64,000 bases of DNA from Pyropia yezoensis (GCA_009829735.1 CM020620.1:27932951-27996950), one strand, 5' to 3'. Shown: positions 21,239 through 32,487, numbered from the stretch's first letter. The notes: a model not told the origin generated them from the letters alone. Program-made: numbers and translations.

Positions 21239-22492
21239 ATGCCTTCCGCCCCCGCTGCCGCTGTCGCGGTCGCCCGCGCCGCCACAGCCGCCGCCCGTCC
21301 CCGCGTGGCGGCAGCGGCTGCGTCGGCGGGCCTCCCGGGGCCCTCCCGCTGGGGCCACCCCCCCCGCCGGGGGGCGGCGGGCCCCACTGCCGCGGCGGCG
21401 GGCCCCACTGCGGCGGCGGCGGACCCCACTGCGGCGGCGGCGGGACCCACTGCGGTGGCGGCGGCGGCGGCGGCGACGGCGGTGGGGATGACCCCCCCCC
21501 CTCCCCGTGCGGCTTCGGCGGCAGCAAGGGCGCCCGCGTCCGTCCCCCCCCCCTCGCCGTCGCCCGCCCCCCCCCCCGGCCCGGTGCCGACTAACTTCCT
21601 TACCCGTTGGGCGGCCAAGCACCTGGTGCCCGCCGCCGCCGCCGCCGACGCGGACGAGGCCAGCGGCGGGGGTGGTAGCCGCGGCCGGCGGCACCCGCTG
21701 CTGTCCCTGCTGGGCTGGTACTCGGCCGAGTCGGTGACCGTCCGCAACGCCGCTCGCCTCATTGAGGGCATCCGCGGGCGGACCGACGTGGACGGCGGCG
21801 GTGCCGCTGCCGTTCGGTCCCGCCTGGGCCTCCCCGCCGCCACCGCCGCCGCTTCGCCGCCGCCGTCGCCGCCGCCGTCGCCTCCCGCTGGCGCCGCAGC
21901 CGATGCTGCCGCCACCGACGACGCTGCCGCCGCCGCCGCCGCCGCTGCCGCCGCAACCGCCTTCCAGACCCGCTACGCCCTCGTCGCCCTCCATCTCTAT
22001 CTGTCGGTCCGGCGGCTGCGCGGGGTAACGACAGACGTGACCGCCGCAGCCGAGATGATGCAGGCAGCGTATGCGTCGTTTTGGGCGGTGGTCAAGCAGG
22101 AGATGCTTGTGGCTGAGGCGGGGGTGGGGATGCTCGCCGCAGGCCGGGCGGCGCGGGAGGCGGAGCAGGCGTTCTTCGGTGCCGCCGTTGGCTACGACGC
22201 CGCCCTGGACGCGGAAGCCGCCGCCGCCGCCGCCGCCACCGCCGGCCGCCGCGCCGGGGGGGGGCACGGCGACACCGCCGCCGCCGCCGCCGCCTCCGCC
22301 GCCGCTGCCACTGCCGCTGCGGCTGCCGCCCCGGCTGGTGGCCTCGAGGGCGCCCTCACCCGCAACGTCCCTGCGCTGGTAGCAGCGGCGGCGGGGGGTG
22401 CCCCCGCCGTGGCTGCCTACGTTCGTGCTGAGGAGCGGCGGCTACGCGCCATGACCGACGCCACGGTGGTGCGAGGAAAGCTGTGGGATTGA
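21239..22492 (+). CDS. CBP3/UQCC1-type ubiquinol-cytochrome c reductase assembly chaperone
   Basis: The product has 417 residues. The first ~100 are Ala/Arg/Pro-rich without acidic residues, as in a mitochondrial presequence, and include a GPTAAAA repeat. The core has LLGWYSAESVTVRNAARLIEGI, then after an Ala/Pro insertion YALVALHLYLSVRRLRG, MMQAAYASFWAVVKQEML and GGLEGALTRNV. This order matches the ubiquinol-cyt c chaperone family. In yeast Cbp3 with Cbp6 binds mitoribosomes and newly made cytochrome b. Ala-rich insertions interrupt the domain and explain the length. The ATG at 21239 (GCGGCCATGCC) is preferred; a frame extension of about 28 codons upstream has no ATG. Confidence 0.78.
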   Translation: MPSAPAAAVAVARAATAAARPRVAAAAASAGLPGPSRWGHPPRRGAAGPTAAAAGPTAAAADPTAAAAGPTAVAAAAAATAVGMTPPPPRAASAAARAPASVPPPSPSPAPPPGPVPTNFLTRWAAKHLVPAAAAADADEASGGGGSRGRRHPLLSLLGWYSAESVTVRNAARLIEGIRGRTDVDGGGAAAVRSRLGLPAATAAASPPPSPPPSPPAGAAADAAATDDAAAAAAAAAAATAFQTRYALVALHLYLSVRRLRGVTTDVTAAAEMMQAAYASFWAVVKQEMLVAEAGVGMLAAGRAAREAEQAFFGAAVGYDAALDAEAAAAAAATAGRRAGGGHGDTAAAAAASAAAATAAAAAAPAGGLEGALTRNVPALVAAAAGGAPAVAAYVRAEERRLRAMTDATVVRGKLWD

Positions 22493-23668
22493 GAAGGGAG
22501 GGAGGGCGGGCGGAGGTATGGGTGAGGCTGGGAAATGGAAGGGGTAGGGTGTAGCTGTAAGGACACGCGTGGGTTGGTTCGTTGCGGTTATAGATGGGAG
22601 GTGAGGTGGTGGGGCAGAGACGAGGTGGTGGGGTGGCGGGGAGTAGGGGGGGATGGGAGGGGCTGGGGCGGGTTGGGGGAGGGGCGCCTCCTGTGTCCGC
22701 CGGTTCGCCACCGTGGGTAACGAGCCGTGCGCTGACCACCACCCGCTTGCCGGTGGGTCTGGCAGCCCGCGGCGCGGGAGGGACGCCCACGGCTGGCGGG
22801 GCTCAATAACTCTCAGCGTGGCTGCGACTCCCCCCTTTCCCCCACACCGGGCGCCCCCCGGTCGCTCCTCAGGCGCCACGCCGCCACTCCCGGCGGCAAC
22901 CTGTGGGGACCAGCGCCCGCAGCGTTGAGGCGGGCGTATGCATGGGGGAGCGGGCGAGCAAGCGGGGAGAGCGGTGCCCCTTGTCGACCACTTGCTTGCG
23001 CAGTTCCTGGGAAGGGCGGGCGCCGCGCTTCCCCCCTCCCTGCTGTCCCTCCATCCTGTTCTCGGTGCCCAGTGTTTGTTTGTTGGTTGGTTCCGCGCCA
23101 CTATCGCTCCCTACGGACACGGCCACGGGGCGTCGTAGTTTCTCCTTCTCTCTTCTTGGTCGTCCGGGGCCCCGCTCCCGTTACAGTACCTCCATCCCCT
23201 CCGCCAGGCAACGTCAGACGTGCCGTCAGGAGGGGAAGGAGGGGGGAGGAGAGGGGGCGCGGGCACCATGACCGGCGGTTGGCGGCGGCGGCGACGACAG
23301 GGGATGGCGGGGGGGTCGGGGGGGGGCAGATGGGTGGCGCAACAGGCAGCGCGCCACGGGTGAGGAAATCAGCAGCGCACAAGACCGCCGCCCCCCCCCG
23401 CCGGCCCCCTCTCACCCCCTCCCACCTCCTACATCCCTGTCTCCCTCCCGACTCGCCGCCAGGGGGTGCAGAATGACCATGTGCGTACAGGCACACAGGC
23501 CCACCAGGCACCCTTCCGTCAGCCCCTGCCCCCTCTCAGTCAATGAGCTCTTTTCTTGCGAAAACCTTCCCCCACCCCACACACCCCCCGTCACCCCCAC
23601 TCCTCCGATCCACTCGCTCCAACCCCCCCCCCGCCCCCCCCCCTCCCCCCCCGAGTTAGACTCGCGCG
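22493..23668. other. GC-rich intergenic region
   Basis: No convincing coding region. Long purine runs at 22490-22680 and C-runs at 23580-23655 flank the end of the next minus-strand gene. Confidence 0.45.
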
Positions 23669-24808
23669 TTAAAAGTCAAACCGCACCTTGGTCACCGCCG
23701 TCGGGCACGGGACGCGCATCTTGGTGCAGCACCGCGCGACGCTGGCGCGCCCCGCAATGCCCAGCGCCGCAGAGGACGCCCAGCACGCGTCGCTGCAGCA
23801 GTAGCGGTTGGCGGGGTCTGACACGGGCGCCCGCTCCGACACGAGCCGCGGGCGCCAGTGCCGCGCGCACCCACACAGCAGCCGCAGCGTGCGTGACTGT
23901 GCCCGCGTCAGCCGCCGGCTGGTGGGGGGCGGGAGGGTTCGTCCGCCGCCGCTGCCGCCACCTCCACCAGAACGCCCCCCGCTGGCACCGTCGCTGGCAC
24001 CGTCGCTGTTGCCGCGCCGGCCAGACGAGCCGACTCTGTCAGTGCGATCGCCGTCAATGTAGCCGTCGCTGTCACCGTCGCTGTCGCCGCCGCTATCGCC
24101 GCCGCTGTCATCGCTGTCGCTATCGCAGTCACCATCGATATCACCGTTGCTGTCACCACCACCGACGTCTGCGCGTCTTGTTTCTCCACCAGTGCGGTGG
24201 AGGCGGCGCTGGAAGGGGAGAAGGTTGGGGGCAACCGCCGCCGGGGGGGGCGGCAGCCGCAACCGCCGAGACGGCGGGCGGCGGCCTTGCCGCGGCCGGC
24301 CCGCCGCCGTGACACCCGTCCCCCATCGACTTGTGGGTCGCCCGCCGCTGGGGGGCGCCCCCTCGTCCGCCGCCTCTGCCACCGCCGCCGCCGCCGCCAG
24401 CGCCTCTGTCGCCGCCGCCTGTGCTGCCGCCGCTGCAGCGGCCGCGACAGCCGCCCTCTCGACCGGATCAAACGGCGGCGGCGACGGCGGCGGCGGAGGC
24501 GGCACCCCCTGCCTTCCTCCGGCCACGCCAGTTTCCCCGACCAACGCCGCTGCCGCTGACGCAGCCCCTTCATCTGGCGGCCAGCGGCCGCGGCGGCCGC
24601 CGCTGCTACTACTTCTCCCGCGGCCCCTCCCCCCCTCGCCGGAGGTGGGCCACGGCACCCCGCCAGCGGGGGTCGGAGCGGCCGCTACCGCAAAGAGGAC
24701 GCCCACCGCCGCCGCCGCGGCGGCGGCCGTCCATCGACCGGTCCGCCGCCGGGGGGATGGCCGACTCCACCCCATCCGCCCCGTGTTGGACGGCCACCAC
24801 CGCCTCAT
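23669..24808 (-). CDS. Hypothetical secreted Asp-rich / Cys-rich protein
   Basis: A 379-codon frame from the ATG at 24808 (an alternative ATG is at 24775). Residues about 12-50 resemble a signal peptide: a basic SPRRRTGRW stretch, then the Ala/Val hydrophobic core AAAAAAAVGVLFAVAAA. The middle is Ala/Gly/Pro-rich. Next comes an acidic repeat of DGD/DSD/GGD units (on + at about 24040-24165), reminiscent of Ca2+-binding Asp repeats. The C-terminal 70 residues have several Cys (LLCGCARHW, RYCCSDACW, ARCCTKM). No family was recognised. Signal peptide, acidic repeat and Cys-rich tail suggest a wall or matrix protein; that is inference. GC bias alone can create long frames, hence modest confidence. 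Confidence 0.45.
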   Translation of the reverse strand: MRRWWPSNTGRMGWSRPSPRRRTGRWTAAAAAAAVGVLFAVAAAPTPAGGVPWPTSGEGGRGRGRSSSSGGRRGRWPPDEGAASAAAALVGETGVAGGRQGVPPPPPPSPPPFDPVERAAVAAAAAAAAQAAATEALAAAAAVAEAADEGAPPSGGRPTSRWGTGVTAAGRPRQGRRPPSRRLRLPPPPAAVAPNLLPFQRRLHRTGGETRRADVGGGDSNGDIDGDCDSDSDDSGGDSGGDSDGDSDGYIDGDRTDRVGSSGRRGNSDGASDGASGGRSGGGGGSGGGRTLPPPTSRRLTRAQSRTLRLLCGCARHWRPRLVSERAPVSDPANRYCCSDACWASSAALGIAGRASVARCCTKMRVPCPTAVTKVRFDF

Positions 24809-27559
24809 GTGGCCCGTGTTGGACAGCCGCGCCGCACGCGCGTGGGAGCTAGACACAAAAACTACAGCCCGGATGCAAAGTAGGAGGAGGAAGAGGGGGA
24901 AGTGGCGAAGGGTAGGGGAGGGTGAGGGGGACGACGCCGAGGGCGGCGGAAAAGGCACAACGGGGCAAGTGCAGAATGTGAGGGAAGAGGCGGGAAGTCA
25001 AGGGGGCCTACGCATCACACAGCCGCCCACCTACCCTGGGCGGCTCGTGGGCCACCACCGCCGCGGAGCAGGTGGCGGGGGGGATGGGGCACCGGCGGGG
25101 GGGGGCCGTACGTTAAGGGCGGCGCCTGCTCCACGCCGCGGCCCCCCTGCCGCCCACACCTCAAGTGACCGCTTGGATGGCCCTGCCGCGATACGCGCTG
25201 CTGGGTAACTGCAAGGATGGCCTCCTCGTCACCCCCAGCCACCGCCCTCCCCCTGCCACCCCCACCAAGGACCCTCGGAAGAGAAAAATCGTCGGGGTTG
25301 GTCGAAGCGGCCCAGCGGTGTGGGAGGCGACGGCGACCCGCAACGGCCGCCGCCGTCCACCACCCCCACTGACGGGAACACGCAGTCGAGCAGGGGGGGT
25401 TTGAGCGGGAGGAAAGATACGGGGGTGAGAGAAGCGAGGAGGGGGTCGGTCGAAGCTCGTAGCGCAGTAAGAAGGGGCCAAGAGAGGGGGCTGGGGGAGG
25501 GACGGCCGTCAATCCCGCGGGGGAGAGACGGGGGGACGGCCCCGGACTCTGGCTGTAGCGTTTCAAGTGTCAGGAGGGGCGGCATGCGCCCATCTCCCCC
25601 CCCCCCCCCCCCCCCCCCCCCCACCCCTCCCGCGTCGGGGATTGCCACCCGCCCTGCCACCGGCCTGCCACCGCCGGGTGGCTGCGTCCCGGTTACAAGA
25701 CGGAGGAAGGGACGGCAGGGCGACCGCCCGTCTTCCCACGACGGGCTGCTGTAAGAAGCGGCTGCCGCTGCCGCTGCCGCCAATGACCCCCACCACCGAT
25801 ACCGCTACCTCCACCGCCACCGCCACTGCAACCGCGACCGCGACCGCGACCGCCACCACCACCGCCGCCCGCCATCGCCACCACTATCGCCTCGTGCTCC
25901 CCCAGCCGGGAGCGCCAGGGGAGGGGGTCGGGGGGAAAGCGGGAGGTTCCCGTCTGGAAAGGAGGAAGAGCCACGGTCGCAGCTGCAGCTGCCACGGGGC
26001 CCCGACGGCGCGGCGCGCCACGCAAAGCGGGGAGGGGCGGGAATGGGAGGGGGGGGGGGGGGCCTGGGTGGGGTCAAACGCAGCGCCGATTCCATTGATA
26101 TGACGTTATGGTTGGAAGGGGGGTAGAGGCGAGGGAAGTTGGGGGGGTCGGGGGTAGACGGGAGATGAGGGAACGGGCGGGGGTGGGGGGGGGGAGAAGA
26201 GAGGGTGGGGGGGGAAGGCTGGCCTTCATGAGCGCGCCGTCCCCCACGCCCCCACCGCCCCATCCACGTGGGGGGGGCACGGGCGAGGTGTATCATACAC
26301 CCACTCCGCCGCCATGATGGCCGCGGAGGCGGAACGTCCGCTTCTACGTCTTTTTGACGGTTGGGCTGGCGACGGGTGCGTTGCGTGGAGGGCTTAGGTC
26401 GTAAGTGCGGGCGAAGGGGGAGTTTGTGGAGAGCAGCTTGGCGATTTATCGTCGGCCGCCAACGGCAGACGACTGCAACTACGTCCACAATGGATGGTTG
26501 GCACGCGAACGAAAATTTAAGACAGACGAGGGGTGGGGCGGAGGTAAGCAGGGCGCACCCTGGACTGTACGCTGTCCCTGCCCGCCTTATGAATAAGGGC
26601 GCACGCGACCCCCTCCCTCTCACACCCCCCGGCCAGAGGGGACCCCTCACCCCCCCCCCCTCACCTCCGCCCCCAATCATGGCACGCACAGGCAGTGCTT
26701 CCTTAGCACCAAACGGTCGCACGTCACCACCGCGACCGTCGTCGCCGCCGCCATCTCCGCCTTCGCGGCTCCACCCTGTCGATTCAGCCGCACAACGCCC
26801 ATGGGCGCCCTACCGCCCGCGCCGCCTGCGTGCAGGCGGCTGCTCGGGCCGCGCGCGGCAGGAGGAGGGGGTCGGTAGGCGTCTGGCGGGGTGCGGCTGG
26901 CGGTGGGCGGTGAGCGACTGGTGCGGGCAGCGTCAGGGCCGCTCCTGCGGGCGAGCGCCGAGGCGGCAGCGACGCTGTGCGACCACGCCGCTGCAACGTC
27001 CGAAGGAGGGCGGGGGGGCGAGCGGATCTCTCCACTGGACCACTCTCGTCGCCGCCGCCGTCGCCGACGCCCTGACCGCCCCGCAGGCCGGGGGGAGGTG
27101 GGGGGTGGGGCAGCCCGGCCGCGTCGGCGGCGGCGGCGGTGGTGGTGTGGTTTCACCAGCTGGGGCGGTTTGAGCCGGCGCCGCTGGCCGACGCGGTCGC
27201 CGCCCGGCTGCCACCGCCGCCGCCACCCGGCGGCGGCGGAAGGGGCACCCGGGGGGACGATGACGCCGCCGCCACCGCAGCCCGCCTGACCGTCCACGCA
27301 GCGCCGGGCTGCCTTGCCGTCATGGCCGCGTTGCAGTACCACCGGACGGCGGCGTCGGCGCCGCGGCGGCGTGGGGGGGGGGGGGGCAGCCCCCCGCGTT
27401 GGTTGTCGGGGATGACTTGGGGGGGGGCACTGGGTGGAGCGCTGCCGGGGGGGCTGGGGGGGGGGGGACGGCGGCGGTGGTGGCGGCGGCGGCGGCCGTG
27501 GCGGCGGCGGTGGCGGTGGCGGAGGCGGCGGTGGCGGTGGCCGTGGGGGCGGGACGAGC
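24809..27559. other. Low-complexity GC-rich region without a supported gene
   Basis: Contains a poly-C run of about 29 at 25591-25621, an A/C/G triplet-repeat stretch at 25770-25870 and G-runs at 26050-26070. Frames at 26361-27173 and 27139-27735 (+) include blocks such as FEPAPLADAVAARL that could be exons of an unrecognised gene. Neither splice pattern nor homology supports a model. The 3' end abuts an old LTR. Confidence 0.4.
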
Positions 27560-27755
27560 GGTGGCAGAAATGGCCCCACGTAGGGGGCAGGGCGCGCCAC
27601 ACTGGGGCGGGAGACAGCTCGTCTGACCCGTTGCTCCCTTTGCATTTGATCCCGAATTTCCCCAAAGTCAGGGATACTTTGCTTGATAGTAAACTCAACA
27701 TGGATTTGATGGTTTTCTGCGTTTCATCGTCTTGACCTTTCGTTTGGCCCGGGCA
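27560..27755 (+). repeat. Left part of an old, diverged family-1 LTR
   Basis: Alignable to positions 1 to about 190 of the family-1 LTR (for example cagggatacttt...gatagtaaactcaac...gatttgatggttttctgc...tcatcgtcttga), with many changes. It is cut at GGCA (27752-27755) by the 4.5-kb transposon. The rest of the LTR resumes at 32240. Confidence 0.7.
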
Positions 27756-28099
27756 CACGCCTAGTTAAGGAGTGCAGCCTGGGCTTCTTTATACTAGACT
27801 TTTCAAAGAAACGTGCAGCCCTGTGAGTGGCTGAGAAGAAAATTGGGGTTTTTCATGACGTCAATTTTCATCCCACGCCACAGAGGCCGTGAGGGACGGT
27901 CGGGCGCAGCCCCGGTGACGCGGCCACCCGGATCTTGCGCTTCAGTGCGTCCCCCCATTGTGCGTCTACCCCACCCGTTGAGCGACAATTCCACCCCTTC
28001 CCCCCCTCCACCACTCCGCCCTATTTCCTCCCTTCACCACTCCGTCCGATTTCCCCCATCCTCCACTCCACATCCCCCCTCCTGTTTTTTAGACACTTC

Positions 28100-30897
28100 A
28101 TGATGGGGCAGCCGAGGAGTGTTTCGCTAGGGTGAGTTTGCATCTCGTTGTTTGCTCTGATGATTCTCACTTTGGCGGGTGGGTGCCCGTCTCCTTACTG
28201 GCAGGCGGTCGTGGGCGGAGAGTTGCACCACTTTCTGGACTGGTGCTGACTGGCGCATTCGTTTCTTGCCCGTTCTTCTTGTTTTTCTCTGTATGTAGCT
28301 TGACTGCGTCGGAGATAGTAAAAGCTTTCTCTGGCAAAGTGCTTGCGTTCACTTGCTCCCCTTGTGGTGTACTGTTTTTGAAGCAAGGTTTGGCCCTCCA
28401 AGCTTGGCGGAAAGGCAACCAAGAAAACCCGCCGACAGCCACAACCACCGCTGTGGCAGCACTGCGCGTCAAACAGTGCAAACAAAGCCTGGGGATTGAC
28501 GGCAGTGGGCTGCCTAAAGGGGTGTGCGAAAGATGCTACCGCTCGGCCAGGCGGCCCCCTCTCCCCGTACCCCCCTCCCCGGCAAGTTCTCACACCTCCG
28601 CCTTGAGCTTTCCCTCCCCCACCCCACCCTCGCCTCTCCCCCGAGCCGCTCCCTGCCTACCGTGTCAACCTCTATTTAAACCCCTTGAGGAACGGGCGGC
28701 CACCGCTGAGCGCCTGCTCGCGCGGGCGCACGCGCGGGTCAGAGCCCTCAGCGAAATGCTCGCAACCGCGCGTGCCGCCTCACCTCCCTCGCTTCCTCAG
28801 CAAAATGCCTTCGCGGTGGGCGAGAGCGGCAGCAATGAGCCCCTTCCGGTCGCCGAATTTCTTCGGAAGTTACGTGCTGGGAATTATTGGAGCGAGGAAG
28901 ATCAAGTGAACCTGAAGTTAATCGCGGGCGCGGTACTTCTCAAGACAACTCCAAGCGAAATTCGCGTGGGGCACATCAACGGTCGCGGAGTGCACTACAT
29001 ACAGGTGATGATCCCCCAAAAGAAGAAGGTGACCAAGCGACAGGAGTAGCAGCGCTTGTTGCAGGTCAAGCGGGTGCTCGCACTTGCTGGAGTGGACGTG
29101 AACTCTGTCTTCGAGCGGTCGCCAAAGAAACGGCGGCTGGACCCACCTGCTCGACTCTGCGTGGACCATCAGGTCGGGATGATTGCCGATGTTGTATTGA
29201 GCTCGTCGCAGTACAACAAGATCCGCTCGGGCTTTGGCGGCTCCAAGAGCGGTATGGCGAGCTTGCCCGCGCTACGCGCGAAGCGGTGCCGGCTGGAAAA
29301 CATGGCTTCAAAGGAAGTGGAGGTCAACCAGACTGGTGCCCACCTCGCCAAGCTTCGTGACGTGGTGCAGGAACGAGCAGCCGCACTGTGGGACTCTGGG
29401 TCCTTTGTTGAGCGGCTTGTTCTCGACAAGGAGTCCAAGCCGATTCCACAAACGGAACACTTTGATATTCAAGAGCAGGACGGGACGAGCCCATGGGCCT
29501 AGGTCCATCCTCCTCAAGTGAAGGATATCCAAGTCACACTTGGACTGGACAAAGGCGGAGATCCAAGCTCGGTCAAGATTGTCGCGTCGGTCATCAACCA
29601 CCGGCAGCCGAACAAGCTTGCCAACACCATTCTTGTCGCTGTCTGCCCAGCCAGCAAAGACAACCACGAACAGATATCTGCTATGCTTAGAATCCACCTT
29701 CAGCAGCTGGAGCTGCTTTTGCGGGAGGGGGTCACCGTTGGTGGCAATCGGCGAGCCGTGCGTCTTTTCTTATCGGGCGATTACGACGCTCTGTGCACTT
29801 TGCATGGCCATAAGGGGCCAAGCGCGACGATGCCCTGCCTCTGGTGCCTCAGCACAAGAGCGCCGAGTGCCAAAAACGCACGCCTGGATGCCAAGTACGG
29901 CACTCTCCAAGACGTCGACGGCACGAGGCACCCTCGCTTAAAATCCCATCTTCTCGAAATGGAAACTGCCAACAATGGGCCGGGACCTCTGCCTCGCGAC
30001 CTGCATGTTTTAAAGCACAAGTCGATTGAACAGATGCCTCTGATGAAGGGGGACCTCCGCCAAGTGGTGCCTATTCCCCTTCACATTACTCTGGGAGGAA
30101 ACAGGCGCTTTCTGCGCTTGTGTGTGGAGCTTGTCATCATGTGCCTGTCCAAATCGCAAGGCAAGACGTACGCGCTGGGGCTTGCAGAGACTTTGCGGCG
30201 GTCTGTCGGTGTTCGTCCGGCATCTTTCCACGGAGGTGTCTTTTTCGGGAAGGATTGTCACATCATCTCGGCGAAGAGGGATGTTGTGACCAACACGTTG
30301 CTTGGAATCTTGCCACAAGCCGACTACGACGCAGTGAAGAAGGTATGGGAGCTGTGGGACAAGATTTGAGGCACACTGAACCGAGCCGAGATGATCGGCA
30401 TTGACGAGAGGAAGGCCTTCCGTTCGAGCACGCGTGCTCTTGAGGCATGGTTGAAGAACAAGTTTCCATGGTTCAGCATCTCCCCCAAGTTGCACATTCT
30501 TCGCTTCCATGCACCCGACTTTCTGGACCGGTTTGGCAGCATTGGACTGCACGGGGAGCAAGCCATTGAGGCATGGCATGGCCACTACAACCAGAACGCG
30601 AACAAGTACACTGCTGAGACCGAACTTCAGTCCGCGGCCAAGCTGGTGCGAACGAAGGCACTCGCACTCGAAGCTGGCGACTGGCGAACAACTAATTCTC
30701 CAAAGAGGAAGTCAGCGAAGGCTGGTGCAAGGATGGCGACCAAGGCAGGCGATAAGCGACTTCGAGGAAACAAGGAAGGTCTGATGCAAAGCGATGCGAC
30801 CTTGGAGAGAAACATCGAGGATGGAAAGCAGTGGGCAGAGTCTATTTATGAGGAGGGCTTGCAGACTACATCCGCATTCTTTAAAGGCCTCACGTAG
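28100..30897 (+). pseudogene. Transposase-like gene of the 4.5-kb transposon, one frame with three stops
   Basis: Exon 1 (28100-28131) encodes MMGQPRSVSLG. A 167-bp intron (GTGAGT...TGTATGTAG) joins in frame to 28299. The frame then runs to 30897, broken by TAG (29047-29049), TAG (29500-29502) and TGA (30367-30369), about 877 codons in all. The N-terminal part has paired Cys (TCSPCG, CERCYR), then WSEEDQVNLKLI, a Myb/HTH-like start. The middle has GLDKGGDPSS, SGDYDALCTLHGHKGPSA and MPCLWCLS. The C-terminal part has KLHILRFHAPDFLDRF and LHGEQAIEAWH. The spaced D...D...E in these blocks suggests an RNase H-fold (DDE) transposase. Similar GDY...GxxG...CLWC and GEQ...E blocks occur in multi-copy animal proteins, as I recall. 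Loss of three codons to stops points to a dead gene. Confidence 0.68.
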
Positions 30898-31325
30898 GTG
30901 TGTCATTTAATTTGCGAATGAGGTCATTGAATGCATCAAGGCAACGTCGTATGCAGAACGCCTCCTCCGACCTGGGCTCGCGCCTTCTATCATAATGTGA
31001 AGCAGCCTTTCTGAGATGATGCACAGCTCTCGAAGCATCCGAACCCTCGTCATCGTTAATGTACTCAAATATACGCGACTGTGACACGCAACCAATAGTA
31101 CTTACTGTGAACTACTATTGAGACAGAAGTTTATCTAATTTCACTGCGAATTCTGCGCGCGCCGACTACAATCGCGTGCCCTCCTCCGCCGCTCCCCAGC
31201 CTCTTGCGCCCATCGACGTCCGAGCCACCTATTTTATGTCTCTCCAGCGTCCTACGAACCTTTCAGTCCCCCCACTCTGCCTAGTCCTCTTGCTTTCCAG
31301 CAAGGCTCAAGGTCGACGGTCGAAA

Positions 31326-31689
31326 ATGGCGGAGGCCACCAAGCCCGTCTCCTCCACCACTCGTCAGCAAAGGTGAGTAGTAAAGACAGCCCGCGCGCAT
31401 CGTCTGATCTCTTTCGTCATGCCTAGTGGTACCCGCAGAGGCATTGGGTCTGACACATGGTGTTTTTTGCGTGTTTTTGTTTTTTCTACGCAGCCCAAGG
31501 CTCTTGCTGCCCCGTTGGGCTCCCATCGCATTGGCCCCTTCCCCTTCAACTCCCCCGCCGCCGGGGTCTGAAAGCGACAGCCCTTCCCCTGAGATTGACC
31601 CCATTCCTGTCCTTGTTGCCCGAGGCCTTCCCAGGCATCTCTGGGATGCCCCGGGGAAGCGTCCTCGGGCGTACTCTGAGAGTCTATGA
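31326..31689 (+). CDS. Small spliced accessory gene of the 4.5-kb transposon (hypothetical)
   Basis: Exon 1 is 31326-31372 (MAEATKPVSSTTRQ..., donor AAAG|GTGAGT). The intron ends in a T-rich tract and CTACGCAG at 31493. Exon 2 is 31494-31689. The phase fits and the product is about 80 residues. The C-terminal half is Pro/Ser/Asp-rich (SESDSPSPEIDPIPV), then GLPRHLWDAPGKRPRA. The layout (short ATG exon, GTGAGT donor, small intron) copies that of the transposase gene in the same element. No family was recognised. Confidence 0.4.
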
Positions 31690-32239
31690 CGCTCCAAGAG
31701 GCAGACGACCGTGTCTTCGCCACAGGTGGATGAGTCGCAGACATGGGGGGACCGAACCCCCCCGAGACACGAAAAGACGCCCCCTGCGCCGGGCCCACCC
31801 CTTCTTGACCTAGCCCATCCCAAGTGTGACGGGGAATGAGCGTTTGGGGGGTGCACCGGGCGAGGGTGGAGGCCTTTGGGCGCTGTGCGAGGGGATGAGG
31901 TGGGGTGGGCGGCACTTCACCAAGGTGTGGTGTTTCGCTCCGGCAGCCGTTCTGTGAGGCACGGTTGACATCGTCTTTGCATTCTTTTGCATTCTTTTCC
32001 ATTCTTTTCTGTTCTCATCTGCCCCGCACGGCCGCGACAACGGGTGCAGGTGAACACGTGTACACTCTTCAACTTTCTGTGGCCCAAAGGAAGAAAAATA
32101 CCTGACACCTCACTCTTGAGCCAATGCGGTGACAGAATTGCCTCTCAGACCGATCGAATTGATCTTCGTCGGCCAATGAGGAGACGAGGGAGCCCGTGAA
32201 ACCCAGGCTGCACAAAAAGGGCCCTCTTAACTAGGCGTG

Positions 32240-32487
32240 GGCAGGTGCTGGGGTGGGAGATTCTGAGTGGCAACATTCTGAGAGGACCCTGGGGGGATAA
32301 GGGAAGGGACAGCGGGGCTTGGCATCGCCTCCCCGTCCCGACCAAGAAACTGTTGGCCCACACACCATCATCTTGTTTCGTAGCGGGGGGATTGTCCCAC
32401 AACAGGGATAGCGTGTGTGCGACTTGCACTTCTTCCGGTTCCCCCGATACGGGAGGCAGCCCTTGTGCACCGCTCCAACTTGGGTGG
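32240..32487 (+). repeat. Right part of the old family-1 LTR, first segment
   Basis: Resumes the LTR interrupted at 27755 (gcaggtgctggggtgggagattctgag...acttcttccggttcccccgatacgggaggcagccc). It stops at the Tc1-type element. The last ~45 bp of the LTR lie at 33821-33868, ending TTTTTGCCACA. Confidence 0.8.

Larger units (their letters stand above)
27756..32239 (+). mobile_element. 4.5-kb DNA transposon, superfamily unassigned
   Basis: The ends are inverted: CACGCCTAGTTAAG at 27756 and CTTAACTAGGCGTG ending at 32239. Imperfect similarity continues inward (gtgcagcctgggnttc on both sides). GGCA occurs immediately outside each end (27752-27755 and 32240-32243), a 4-bp target duplication. The host sequence on the two sides consists of consecutive parts of one family-1 LTR, which independently proves the insertion limits. 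Inside are a spliced transposase-like gene (28100-30897) and a small spliced gene (31326-31689). A related right-end fragment is at 45464-46165. Four-bp duplications occur in a few superfamilies (for example Sola, Ginger, some Academ), but the protein was not placed in any of them. Confidence 0.85.

Noticed and set aside
26361..27735. Long plus frames and an opposing Pro-rich minus frame
   Set aside because: Extreme GC repeats create open frames on both strands; no splice model or family match. Kept only as a note.
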